From Larimichthys crocea (taxonomy: Eukaryota; Chordata; Actinopteri; Sciaenidae): a stretch of 64,000 nt of DNA. The stretch spans positions 12,311,157 to 12,375,156 of the forward strand of contig NC_040018.1 of the NCBI RefSeq assembly GCF_000972845.2, in the 5' to 3' direction. Shown piece by piece: positions 15,101-29,700 of the stretch (its first letter is position 1; every line of letters begins with the position of its first letter). Below the pieces are notes generated by a model, which had not been told where the DNA came from, searched no databases, and saw only the letters and a program-made list of their open reading frames with translations. The position numbers and the translations under genes are program-made.

Positions 15101-18100
15101 GTTAATAGCATAAACCACATGTCAAAAATTCTAACAGGCTGTTAATAGTACCATGGACAGGACCATGTGGCTTAGGTAGAAGTTACCACCTTTTTGGAGA
15201 CCAGACTTCTCTGCATGTCGGGGAAGTCTGTGTTGAGATCCAGGTTTTTCAGCCCCTTAATCAGGTCAGGCTCTCATAACAGCGACCATGTTGGACACTA
15301 TTTATAAAACTGTAGGTTGGAGAGGGCTTACATGTCTTGAGTGTCCTAGAGAAGAGTCTATAGATTCCTTCGTGGTTGGGAGGGACACCAGACCATCATC
15401 CACATAAAGGTTCCTCTTAAGAAAACACATTGAGACAAGGACATATGATTCAGACTGACAGAATAGATAGAAGACTCCGGGAGCTGATGGCCTCTCATAA
15501 TTGAGCTAATCCTTGGTAAATATCACAAACTCCTCGAGATCTGCTCCAAAGACAGTAGCTTCAGCTAAAGTGCTTCTTTCTTCTGTATGTCTTCTAATTT
15601 AATATTTCAATGCGCGTGAACACACGAATCTAGTTTTGTGGCCTTATCCCTCTGTAGTGGACATCTCATCTGTTGTGGATATAGCAGTTGAGCAGACCTG
15701 ATATCTAACTCACTGAGGCTGACGTAACCATTGAGTCTCTTATTGACCTTCCCTCGTCAGACTCCCATTTCGTAACTAGACTGACAGATAAATACTTCAA
15801 GACGATGTCAAAGAGTGGTGGGTTTATTGTCCACCACTTCTTTGTACTGACAATATGACAATATGGTAAAACTGGAGTGGAGAAAGAAAATGAAAGAAAC
15901 AATGATACGCATCATTAATATGCATTTCCATCATGTATTATATTCAACATGAAACCTGTGTGACAACTAGATGAAAGCCATTAACGGGACAGGTTACATG
16001 GTGGGCAATGAACAATACATGACACATAAAACATGGCCTAACCTAGACATTGACACAAAGTATGAACAATTCAACCCACCATGTACTCTCTCTGAGTGCA
16101 AGAAAAAACAAAAAGGCCTCCTCTTGTGTTCAAGGGGAAAGCAATAAGGCCCATATTCTGTAAAACTATAAGAATAAGGACCCTCTAGTGGCTTCAGAAT
16201 GACTTGAAGGTTAGTACAGGAGTTACTTTTAAACATATTGTCACACATGCATAAACCTGTCACAAAATTTAATGTAAATAATGCAAAATAATCGAAAACT
16301 GATTTTTTTAAAGGTCAAGTGTGTATGGTTTAGTGGCAGGGATGTTGTACATTGCATACTGCTCGCTTCACCCTCCCCTTCCCACATGAAAGGCCCACTC
16401 TAGAGGCAGTGTTTGGTTTGTCCGTTCTGGGCTACAGTAGAAACATAATGGTTAGACATGGCAAACTCATTTTATAATGTCAATTTGCATTGCCTCTTAG
16501 CATGTACACATGGCTGTTCTTGAGATGTTTTTTTGGGAACATCAGTTAGCAACAAAACAAGACAAGACAGTGGACAAATACTGTAGAGGGAAGTTCAGTG
16601 AGCACATATGAGGTAAAGAAGGGGAGAGTGTGGGTGCGTCAAGATTTTTCAGGTTGGAGATCTGTAAGGGTGTCATGGCAGGAAGGCAGCCAGCCAACCT
16701 GTCAGCCAGCTGACCTTTCTCTGTAGTTTGAAGCTGCATCTCTTCTAATGTTGCAAGTAGGCATGGACAAAGACCAAGGTGGAGAAGCTTCCTCTCTGAC
16801 ATCTCCCTCTGTGTTTTGACTTTCTGTTGCCCTGAGAGAGTGATCAGTGTTGGTGTTGGAGGAAAGCTGGCAGTTTGGGACTTTAGGTGATTTCCAGAGG
16901 ATGTGCTATTTTTATTGACTGCCAAATGTTGTACACACACAGACATCAACAGGAAACGAGTAATACATCCATTTTAGAAATGGTGAAGCAGTGATAGTGA
17001 TAATCACTCTCAAAGCCAAAGTCTTTAATGCTGTTTAAACAATTCTGTACTTGTGCATAAATAAATTGCCTTATTTAAAATATTAATTGGGTTTTTAACA
17101 AAACCATCATACTGTAGGCCATGTATCTTTTCAGGGATCCATATGTATCAACAGTATAATCTATTATTTACATCTGTTTATCTATTCAAATAAAAATTTA
17201 ATAAATACACTTGATAACTTCAAGCAGAATAAACCCAATAGGATGCTTGTGGATTTTCCAACAGTTGCTGTTTTGATAAATACCACTGAGTGAAGCTGTA
17301 GAGCCTAATACTACAGGATCAGTGCGCTTATAAAGATTTTAAACATGGTGCGTGCTTCTGGCTGTACAGTGCACAGCACAGTTGGGCTAATGCATAGGAA
17401 TACAAACATTCTACAGTTAGTGCCAAAGAAAAAGGCTGTCTGATGCGGCCAAAGTACTTTTGTTTCTGCTGACCATGTCCCCATCAGTGCATAGCTGTAA
17501 TTCAAACCGCATTTTAAAATGCTATCCCTTTAACCTCACCATAGGCTTGATGACATTGCGTAAAACCCTTTTTTTATTACATACTATGATTCCTATAAAT
17601 TATAAAAATTATTATAATTGTGTATCTCTACTTATTCTGTAAATCATTACGTAATCCACATCAGTCATATCATCAGTCTGGGTCCATGAAATGTCTACCT
17701 CAGACTCTTTTTTGTCATTCTCCTTCTGTACATTTTATGCCGGTGACAATCAGGACAATGAGCCATACAGCCCATGAAGGAGCTTCATAAATGCTCTCCG
17801 GTGACACTTGATGATTATGTTTGCCCTGACAAGTTTGAAAAGATGATCTATCAAGTGATGAGAGATCCAGTTTAGAGGTGTGGAGGTGTTTACAAGGCTT
17901 TATGGATTTTTTAGTATTGCTTTTCTAGTGTGAAAAACAATGGGATAGTGCCTTCTTTCAGTGCTGTAGTCCTCAGGACTAGTCTTAGTCTCAAGAACAT
18001 GTTTTGAATATCTCAATCTTGTCTCAGAATCAACCACATCCTGTCTTGTCTCTGTTAATCTACAAAACATTATCCAAAAGAAAACACAAAGCAGTGTGTC

Positions 18101-21100
18101 AATCAGCTTAATTTAGCTAGCTAATGTTAACAGTCTCTGTACTAAAACTCTTCAGATATTTCTTCACAAAGAGATTATTAGCTACCTATATGTATGCCAT
18201 AGACAGTATCAAGCATGGATCTATGACATTTCCCACAGGTTTCTGAAGGGCTATTGTGAAGATCAGAATATGGTGGCTTTGGCTGCCACCATCTTGGCCG
18301 TCCTGCCTCTACCAATAATTAAGCAATATTACTCAAGAGGGTGTGTTTGACCTCATTATTGGCAGTGATGTGGTCAGTGCCAAGGTCCGTTAGCGTCACT
18401 AAAGTGCCAGTAATAAGTTAAAGCTCACTCTCGAGTGTAATATTACGATTATACAACAATTACCAACTTAAATAAAATATATAATCAAAATATGTTCATG
18501 TTTTAGGGCAATTTCCCTCAAAATAAACATTTCTTTGTTCGCCATTTCCATTCTGCTCTCAGTTTCCATGGAGATACATAGGGTCTGACTAATACCTAAT
18601 CAGTCACAGCAGTAGACTCCTATATGTAATGAACCCAGTTAACTACTCCAGCAAGTAGCCCGAGTCTTAGTAATGACCTAGCAACAGAGATTTCTAGTCC
18701 TGTCAAAGCTTATGGAGATTGTGGAGTTTCCGAAACTGAATAAATAGCACGCATATAAACACTAAACTGCTTTGCTAGTTTAGTCTTGTAGTGACTAGGA
18801 TATCTGCTGAAAAATATAATTTTCCATGGACAGATGTAGCTCCTACGTCCCTGAACTTCACATTTATTTTGAAGCTAGCACCGAAAAAAAAAATTCCACT
18901 TCCAATTTAAAAAAACATCTTGTATCCAATGCTGACTGTCTTTCCTGTTATTGTTATCCTCCTGTTATCCTGAGTTAATTTGGTTTGATGACTTCTCAGT
19001 GCATTTAAAGGAGGCTGTGTGTCTGTGTCAGTTAAGTTGCAGCAGGTGTGAGGCGCTGCAAACGTTTTTTAATTTAATGCATGAGTACTCTAACGCATTC
19101 TTTTATTCATAGGTGATGTAACAGATTACTTTTAATTGATGGTAATGTTATAACCTAATTAACTACTTTCCAACACTGCTCTACACACAATATCCCCACA
19201 CTTATGTCTCAAAATCCTTTTTTCATTTGTAACAAAGAAAATAATACTGTGAAAACCATGAAGTATATTAAATGTGAGTCCATGGAAATGCACTAACACA
19301 GTTATTTTTTTCTGCACTGGCTGAAATAAAATCAGGGTTGTTCTTTCAGTATTGTCAAATGTTATCACTAAAGATAATCTTTTAGTCAGCTTGGCATTTC
19401 TGACCAAAACAAATCCCCTATTTTTAGACTTGTAAAGGCAGTTTCATGAGAGGAATAGCATTGCTTCCATTCATAAATCGTAATGACTATACGTACCAGT
19501 GGCATGACGGTGTTTGTAGCCTCCTCACTTTGATGCCTTTGCTGTCTTATTAAAGCAGCCGAGGTTGTTGGTTCTCCTTCACATCAAAGTGGTTTTGTGT
19601 TGAATTACCCTTTCAGCAGCAGGTGTGCCTTTGGATCAAGAATCTGGAGCAGCATGACAACCCAGCTGTACCCTTGGCCCATATAGACGGCTCCAAGAAA
19701 ATAAGTGATGGCAAATATTCCAAAGTTGAACCTCTTTGGAGTGGAGTAGTAACTTGAGAAATGCCTTTGCCTTTCCTCTGCATTTACCAAGATGAACATT
19801 GCTGACCAAATTGAATTTCAGATTACAAATCTGACGCATGATAGGAGAGCTATCATAGGGTAAGTAAATATTCATTTCCAGCAGTTCTTTCATTCTCTAA
19901 TAATTTCTTACTCAGACGTTTGGCATAAATTAACTCCCAAGATCTTTGTACCAGGAATGTTCATTCTTTACATTTTCCTAGCTAGTGATATATATATATA
20001 TATATTATATTTAAAAGCTGAATATTTGGTATACAGGGCCGCCTCCTGCAGTCTGTGCTGAGGCTACAAGTAACAGTCTTCTGTTGTTTCACCTTGATGT
20101 GTATCAAATGCACCCAGAAATGGAGTAGTGTCACAGGCATATCTGTAAAGGTGAAAGTCATACATTTATGCAGGTACGAAAACACATCCAAACTCCAGGG
20201 GCTCATTGTCTTGATGATAGAGATACAGCTTTCTGTTTTGGGCTTAGCTATATACTGGGCTATGGAAAAATACAAATAACTGTCCAAAGGAACATTAACA
20301 GCAAACAGTATGGAAGAAATTTGCCATTGTAGCATCTACTCTGTCTAATCCAAAGAAGAAAATGAATGATGAGGGAATGGCTGTAGGTCTGTCTGATGGC
20401 ACAGTGATGAAGATACTGAACCTTCAAGAGTGCAAGACGAGTACACCATGCTTTTTTCTTCATGTACCTGCTTCTATGCCTGAGATCTGGCTTACAGTCT
20501 ATGCTGAGAGACAGAGCGACATTGACAGTAACTAAGGTAGTCAGTAGTGCACATATAAACACCCCTATAGACCACAGTAGAATGACAGAAAACAAAAACA
20601 TCCCACACTTCAACCCACACAACAGTAATGTGGTAGTATTGCAAATGTACTGTCTCTACTCTACTATGAACTATTACCCACGGGAAAACAATGTTGTAAC
20701 TGATGTGATTTCAAGCAAAAAGCATTCGCAATGTCTTTGTCACTTTACATGATGCACTGTGGGGTCAGAATCTGAGAATCTTACAGCATACACATTAAAA
20801 ATACATGATGTATCTCTCTCTCTCTCTCTCTCTGTCTCTCTCGACACGTCTCACGTACAAAGGGGGGGGAGGGAAAGAAGAAAAAAAGAAAGAAATGCAA
20901 GGGAAAGGGGGGAGGGAGGAAGAGGGAAGGAAGGGGAAAGCAGGAAGAGAAACTCATCAAAAGAAAGAGGATCGGGATAGAGAGTATACGAAGAAAGAGG
21001 AGAAGGTGATAACTACTCTAATACTAAAGAATCTCATAATACTACTATACTATATATACTGCTAGCAAGAGAGAGAGAGACAGAGAGACGTACATGAGCA

Positions 21101-21197
21101 TGCTACGATCGATGAGCAGAAGAGCGAGTAGATAGCTCTCTCTCTCCTTTCTCTCTCTGTCTCTCTCTCTCTACTATATATATATTATATAATATAT

Positions 21198-21241
<44 letters not shown>

Positions 21242-24200
21242 AGAACAGGCGGTCTGGGTTGTTCTGGGCTCTAAGCTGTCTCCATCTTTCAGATGCATCT
21301 CCTATCTTTACGCGTGTTTAACCATGTTTCTGGTTTAGGTTTTTAGGTCGGGCAGAACCTAACGTTATCTCTACTGAGCCACTTCGTTTGCTTCCATGGC
21401 TGGAGCATGCTGTGTTTGTGCCAACTTTGTTTTATATCCTGCAACCTGGCTGGGGTGTTGACATGGGCAGTGAGCGAGATCACACAGGACAAAACACAAA
21501 CACCAGGCTGCAAATTTCAAGAGGGAAACTCACCAGTACCATCAGTGCCATCATCAATTGCCGGCCTTAAATAGAGTGATTAAAAGACATCTTTAACCCA
21601 AACATGCCGGGAGTGAGACAAGACAGACAAGATAAGTGCAAACAGATTGCACTTCATACGTACTCATACTCCTTGACCATTTAAAACCACAGGCTCACGA
21701 AATGGAGCTTCAGTGCACACTGCTTCAATAAATATTTACAATGACGTTCTGCAATTTACACAAACACTTATATGCAAACTATAGTGGTGTCAAACCTTGC
21801 GTATGCCAATACACAACACATGTTCTGCAGTGCAGAGGATAGTGAAAACCTTCATTATACACCAGCTAATAATTTGTACAGCACACGTTATAAACAAATA
21901 AGTAGATTTTGAAATGTGATCTAAATATGGGCGAATGTGAGGAGAGATCACACTTCAGGATAACACCAAGTTCGACACTGTGGAGTCTCTGTGGACATTT
22001 GGCACCAAGAAAGGTGATGAAATTATAGAATAATTATACCAAGACCACTACTCCACATGTTTATTAATTACATGATCTTATTCTTTCTGAAATCTGCTTT
22101 TCCCTTCTTGTTCTCAATTATTGTCTATCACTTTATTCTCTGACTGGCAGTCAGCAGAGGAAATTCCTCTTTCAGCATTACCCACAGATTACTGTGGGCT
22201 ATACATTATACATCTCATTTCAAATGTAAGGGTGCTCTCAGGGCCTGCAGGAGACGTGGATACTTTTCTTCTGTCAAGGCAATCCTTAAAATGTTTTTTT
22301 ACTGGCTCAGGTAAATGCTGTTAATCTTTTTACTGTGGATTTGACCATTTTTTAAAATTGTGTTTTTACTGAATTCTTAAAAGATTTTCAGAGATTCAAA
22401 AATGTTAATTATACTCCCATCTGCTATTCTTTTATTCATCTCCATCCTCTCCTCTATAGCTGTGTCACTGGTAGATGTGTGTGGGATATGCCTCTGGAGC
22501 TGGTTGCTATGGTGAAACATCATCATGTAAAACTGAGAAGTGGCATTAAGTTTTTGAGAAATAAGGTTGAGTGTATGTGTAGAGTGCGGAATTATGTATC
22601 CCCCATCCATGAGCAGACTGTAAGTGTGAACACATGCGGTATTATCTGCCTCTGCCCTTTCATCACATGGCAGAGGATGATGCTGCTGCCTCGTTAGGAC
22701 TAAAATGTACTACTCACTTCAATAAGAGAAAAGTAGACACAGAATATTTGCTTGTTTTGGAGGATTTGGGCACAAATGTCATGACAGAGATTCCACTTAA
22801 ATGAATAAATAATATGCAATAAATAATCACATGAATGAACACAGAGGAAAGAAATATAAACATTAAATTGAAAAGAAATCCAATATATTTTTTAAATAGA
22901 TCTCAATATTATGAAATGGAATTTCATCCTCCTGCTTTCCAGAAAAAACTGTTACATGCCAGCCTTTTTTATTTTATTCCAGCAGGTTTTTAAATAGTTT
23001 GTTTGTTTGTTTTTGCCACTTTTCCATCATAGTGACTCTTAAATTGTCAGTCAAGACAAACAGACAAGACACCGTTAATGTCATTGGCACCTAATCACAT
23101 AGTCTAAGTCTCTGTCCTGTTTCTCTTGATTGCTTATCATGTCTTAGAATATTTAAAGTTGAAAACTTTCTGTTCATATATGATGAGATTATCAATTCTG
23201 AAAACATCTTACTCATATTCTTCAATTATATGATCCAACATATGTTAGTCAACAATAACGTAAATTAATCAACATTCACTCTTGTTTAAAATATACTTAT
23301 ATCGCAATTGTCACTTTTATCAATTTTCCTCTGTAATACTGAGCTGCTGGGATCATACACCATACTGAAATGTTATTAATTGATAATTAGAGGATTACTT
23401 GGATCTTTTAAACATGGATAAATCAGCTGCCCTTCTCAAACTCTTGCACAGGTGCTGAGCTGCCACTGGGATGTTGTTAGGAACGGTTTGGTGCCCAACC
23501 ATCTATCTTAGCTCTGTTATCTGATCATTAATTATACAGTCATTTGTATGCACACACTGTGCCCACTATGTTTCATCAAGACATTTGCCTGCCAAGGCCT
23601 CCTGAAGATTGACATGAGATTGAAAGATTGCCTCTCTGTTATGCCCAGCTCGTTCAAGAGCACAACCAAGAAGGGAGGACCAGTTAAATTAACCATGAAT
23701 ATATTAGAGAACAGAATTGAAGTATAATTATGAGGAAACAACAGAGCTAACAGAACACAACCAAACCAAGCAAAACAAAACTACACAGGGGTGCCTGGAG
23801 GCACCAGCCATCCAGGAGGGAGAGAGAGCAAGAGAGAGAGAGCGCCATTCTAGAAAGGCCATGCCTTTATAGATGAGGCCACAGGTGAGGTGGATCTCCC
23901 TGACAAGGTAGGAGGGGAACAGGCAGGGAGAACCTGGGAAGGAAGGAGCACAGAGAGGCCAGCAAAATACAAAATGCCTGAGGGCCATCACACTATCTTC
24001 CTTGTGAGATATAAATACAATGTGTGGATGCCTTGCTTCTTCCCTCCTTGTATTTAAAAGTATAGTAATAGCTATACAATGTCTTAATTAATAATAATTA
24101 ATATATATTGGCTCAATGAAATGAAGTTTATCCTCACTGAAATATAGCAGAGCCAGCATGCAGAGTGTTTCTCTTTAGCAGTCTGTCCTCTGCTAGCTCT

Positions 24201-26700
24201 AGATCCTGAACATTTAATGAGCTTCTCGCTGTATAAGTTGTTAACCAAAGTCCAAAAATACAGAACAGACTGTTCTGTAATGACTCAGTAAATGAAAGTC
24301 ACAGCCACTGGCATGAAGCCAAAAGCATGTAAGCCTAGCAATATTCCATTATATTACTACGATATTTTTCTTGCTCTTTAGTCTATCAAACGTGTTTTCT
24401 ATGACCATGAGATCAACATCAGCTTTACATCAGAATTGTGCATGTTTGTGCTGTAAATGGCAAATAGAGGGGACGAGCAAATAATTGTAAAGGAGACAAA
24501 CAAAGATATGTGATGCCCATTAGGATGGATTTTATACCTCACACAAGAAATCACCATTAGGGTGCTCTTAAAGAAGGAATTATCGGTTCTCACTGATTTT
24601 CATTTTCCACAGTAAATTATGTTATCATTACATCACATTTTCACTATAAACTTATAGACGTCTTTGAAAAAGCAAGTGAATTATGATTCTCAACATTAAC
24701 AGCATCAACATGAATGGGAATAGCAGGCAGTGTTCAGCAAATAATTGTCCATACAAGCTGTTGCTGTAAGATGTGCATTTGCAGTAGCTGTGTATCCCCC
24801 TCCTTCACAGAGTGTGTGAAGCTGTGATTGTATGGTCTATGTGAAGCTGGAAAAGCAACGGTTGTGCTATTGCACAGCACCCCCACGTGTCTGTAAGTCA
24901 TCACTACACGTTTCTGTCTCTGTTCAATGAGTCCCCCTGTTGGGCAAGAAAAATAAACACTGCCACTTACTGCAGAACCACAGTGATGTTACCGGACACT
25001 GCAGGCACAGCCAGATGTTACTTAATCTAAGATATGGCAACTGGCAAGGTGGTAATGTGTTTGTGTCTGTGCATGTGCATGTGTGTCTTTTCTTAAAGCA
25101 GATATTGTGGTTAAATAGCCTAGCAGTGAGCTTTTAAATGATAATTAGTCTCCGCTGTTGCCATGGTCACGGGAGTGAACCAGCAGAGGAGCGTGTGTCA
25201 GAGGAGGCAGCGTGACCGCCGCCTCCTCGCAAAGATGCTGAGTTAGGATGCAAGGGTTGCACGCATTCACTCCACAGCGCTCCCTCCATCTCTCTGCTTG
25301 TGTCCGTGGAATTAAAAAACATTCATTAATGCTGCTCCATCGTCCATGAAATGACCTGAGAATCAGAATGACATGGTCAGCTTTATTTTTCAGGGAAAGG
25401 TGCAGTATTGAACACTTGAACATAACTTTAAAGTGAGCAAGCCGTTTAACTGCTGATGTGCCGTCTTAAAGTGTCATTTAAGGCTGCAGTTATTCTTTAA
25501 ATAATTTTTTTTTTAAACGGTAAAGCTCACACGGAAGATTAGAAAGGCGCTATATAAGTACAGTCCATTTACCATTTACCATTTCACACTATCCTAAATT
25601 TATCTCCAGTAATTTGATCATCTTGATTTAAAGTATGTAATACTTGGGATGTTTCCACACTCGGGATGATGGCTGTGATTTTGTGGCAATGCAAAGATTC
25701 GTTTAAGAGCTGTAGTTAAAACATACTGAAGCAAAATGTCTTAGACATAGTGAGTCACATGTCTATAATCCTCTAAAGATAGACACAGGACTCACACACT
25801 GTACAGCACCTGACAAGATGACACTTTCATTTAACATCTCTGCCTCTCTGCTATCTTTCTGGCAGCAGGGTGTGAGCTTCAGCGTGTGCGTGCCAGACTG
25901 TGCGGGTTGTTAGATCTCATCCTCTGTCTGAACCAAAGAGGGGTCAGTGACCTGTGAAAAGACAAATTATGCTTTTGATTCTTTTTCTTGTCATAGTCTG
26001 TTAATGCCCACATTATGTAATGAACATGCAATGCATCAAAAAGGACAGACAGTTTTGCAACATGCTAAAAATGTATACATAATTATAAACTACCTGCACG
26101 TACTGTAATCCAAAGTAGTTATATGCAATCATCAAACATCCTTGACATGCTGTAAAAAAAAGGCTTATATCCCAAATATTATTCGAAACAATGAAGATGT
26201 GGTGATTTCAAAGATTTTGAAGCAAACTCCTACATTTCATAGTTCACAGCTGAGCAAAGTTTAATTTGAGGATAACTCAACAACCACATCCAGTCCAGTT
26301 TTAACAGCCGAGAACAATTAAAACAAATAAATAAATCATGGATTGCATCCTAAACAGCTGTTGATAAATGTTAGCACATCTGTATAATAGGGAGGGAAAA
26401 TGTGGCCGATGACTCATCAGTCCATAATGGGTTTTGTGCCTCTTATTATACTAAGCTGTGCATCTTTGGCTGTTGCCCCTGGATACAAGTGGTTTCTAAA
26501 GTGGAAACCCTGCCATAAACACCAATTTAACAAAGCTCAAGACATATAGCCTTTGTTCAGGTAGTCTGGTTTCGTTCTGGTTTAAGCTTCAGTTTGTTAC
26601 CACTGTTTTTGACATTTGCAGTCACAGATCTATATATATTGCTTGTTTCATGAAAATAAATATGTTTTTTTTTTTATTTCATTAGAATGGATCACATTGT

Positions 26701-26747
<47 letters not shown>

Positions 26748-29700
26748 TAACGCTGTGGAATGGAGGATGCAGAGGAACTTTAGTGTATTGAAGCAGTCCA
26801 TCTGGTTGCCTCACTGGGACACTGGGACACTGTTTCATCCAATGTGACATTTTCTAATCCAAATCATGTTTTATGCATGCCCTCTGTTGGGCCACTGTGA
26901 GATGAGATACAGGGATTTTTGTTGGTACAAGGACTGTGTATGTGTGTTTGAAGCATAGCTTCACACTCTGCTATAGTCCTGACTTGAAGGCAGACCTGGT
27001 CTGATGCGATGCTAAGACAAAGGAAGTGGTCCCTGAAAACATGACTGAATTATGAATTAAAAATGCCATTACCAGCAAAGACCACGTCGCAGACATTAGA
27101 GGGAATCAATAGAGGGCACACATTAGATTCAATCAATAGTGAACACAAGCCAATATGCTCATTCACTTTTCATTCTTTTCATACATAAGCTCATGCACAG
27201 TCTCTGCTGACTCTCTGTCTCTGAGGCTGTGAGATTTACTTTTCACTCACACTCACAAACACACACAGTCTCTGTTTCTCTCGCTCTCTCATTCTAAGAT
27301 TTACAACTCCCCTTAAAATAAAGATGCCACTGTGTATGCCTCACAGCGACCTCCAAAGGCTGCCCCTTTGGTTTTAACCACCTACGATTGCTCTCAGATA
27401 GATAGGTATCTTTGAGTATTTGTTGAGTATTTCAGACGTCTCTATCTATCAATGTTAATATCATCAACTGGATTGTGTCTGGAACGTTACACCACTGCTG
27501 ATTCATAGCAAGCCTCAGTGGGCTGCTTTTGGCTTTTAATCATATAGGCCATATGTGTTGTCAGATTTTTCTGTACTGTATTTTACATGGTTAATTCAGT
27601 GCAATGTGGTTTCATCGTAAAATTATGAAGCAACGCTTTAGCCTGGCACTCCAGACTGAATTGGAGAATCAAATGTTATCTGATTCTGACTGAGATTTGA
27701 GAGGCTTTGACATTTTTACACGTTTGTAGTCTCTCCTTCACGCTAGGAAGGACTGAAGTTGAGAGGAGGGGTTGCAATCAGTAACATCGCCACTAGATGC
27801 CACTAAATCCTACACACCAGCCCTTTAGCCACATTTGAGCTTCAGAAATCTTCTGTTTCTGCCCCACATCATGTTGCACCATCTCATATCAGTTGTCGCC
27901 CATTCATTCCTCTGTTATGCATAATTAAACAGGTGAGTAATATTAAATACCATCTGCTTCCTAATCCTGATGCAGACAGGGCTTTTTTAGCTTACACCAA
28001 CTTATTGCTGACAGAATCCCTCAGCTTTCCTCCAGTCTCTCCGAAGTGCAGCACGCTCCTGTGTGGGATATGATGTAAAGTCGTGCGTGACTCACTCCCT
28101 TTGTCCTAATTACCTCCTTCGAAATCCCGCATTTCAAGGCTGATTATGTCATAAGAGTATAATGAGGCAGTCCCATTTCAAGGTTTCTCCAACTGCAGCT
28201 GATCACATTTGTATTTTATCACAAAATATGATAACTACCACATCACACTAACTGGACAAAGAGAAAGTAATGTAAATAAATGTAAATAAGAAAGTTGTTG
28301 GTCACTATAAAGTGGTAGAAGTCCTTGCCATGCTGTGAACAGTGAAATATACATGCCATTACCTGGTGAATTGTTTTTTGTTCAGAATGTTTACTATAAA
28401 CTCAGATACCATTGAACTTTATCATCATCTTATTTTCTGTTAAAGTTCTGCAACTTCATATCTGCAAACTTGTGAATTGTGAGGAGAACTGCCCGAGCAG
28501 CATTAGTTTTGATATCTGCGAGGCTGATATCTAAGCCTACAACTTCACAGGCCTATTCCTTCCGAGGCCGAGCCACCGGTGAATTGGGATGCACGGCAGC
28601 ACACAGTTGCTGCAAATCCAGAAAATCAGAAGTGGAAGAATCACTGAAGTGGGGGAACATAAGCTGTACAAAGATTAAACCCTTCTTACATGGTACCTAC
28701 TGTAAAAACACATGTAACATCAGAAAACCATGGACATGCAAGTTTGTTTTTGCACATTTGTTAGGAATGGCCTCTCTGCTCACTTTGGTTGATTTGTGCG
28801 TTGCAAAGACATATTCACCCAGACTCATACAGGGTTACATTAGATGTCAGTCATCAGCAGGCTCATGTCCTGCATGGCTGACCATGGCTGCGATATTAAT
28901 AAGGGTATGTGCTCTGCAGCTGTGTTTGAGCCAGTCCGACTAAGACAGGCGGACACAATCCAGAGATCCATTTTCACATCAGTGTGTGCCTCCTGTGCCA
29001 GGACCATTATTATAACTACTGATACTGCTGGCCTCCTGTTACCAACAATAAAATGCCTCTGGGAAAACAAATTCTGGACTGGTAAAAAAATCGAATTTGT
29101 CAGGAGGATCTTATCATTTGTGGTTTAATGCTGTAATGGCTATTATGCCAGAGGGGGGGGAAGGGAGAAATGGAGCACTTTGTTTACTAAGTGTAGTAGG
29201 AAGAAGAATATACATTTGTCTTCATGAAATTATATAAAAGTCAGTCTCCATCCCACTTCTTACTCTCCTATGACCAAAGCCAAACTTCAAAGTCGTCCCT
29301 ACAGCATCAAATATTAAGCAGGGTGCTGTGCTTACACCTGTTCTTCAGTGGAGTGGCTTGTTCCATTTACTTCCACTTTCATCACTGCAGCTGATTTGTA
29401 GGAGACACACCATTAACCACAGGGGCTCTTTGGCAGTCAGTTACAGATATTGACAGTCATCTACATTCAACTCTACCAATTCTCTGCAACCTCCGTTTGT
29501 TACACAAGATGTCTGCCTAATTACTGTGTCGTCCTGCTTCTCAAATATGCAGATAATTGCACCTAGGAGGATTGATGATGCCGGTTGTTTTTCTGCAGCA
29601 AATGTTCATGCTTTGGTTTCTCATCACAATAACTGCATCATAGGATAAATTACAAAATCCACAAACCACATGGGTCTCCTGGGCTGTGACACAAAAAAAA

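Noticed and set aside
16542..16949. 135-codon minus-strand open frame
   Set aside because: No motif or family recognised and the composition looks like intron. It starts just past a MITE fragment, so I treated it as chance.
23755..23995. Possible repeat or LTR fragment with GA-rich text
   Set aside because: It gives a faint impression of a dispersed repeat, but no terminal repeats, polymerase motifs or reliable consensus could be stated.
25549..25560. TATA-box-like gctatataagta
   Set aside because: It is part of a fish L2-type retroposon tail ending in ccatttac repeats, not next to any first exon.
28479..28943. 154-codon plus-strand open frame in the tub intron
   Set aside because: No recognisable family, no splice or promoter context, and a second overlapping frame on each strand. 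Length alone is not enough in 64 kb.
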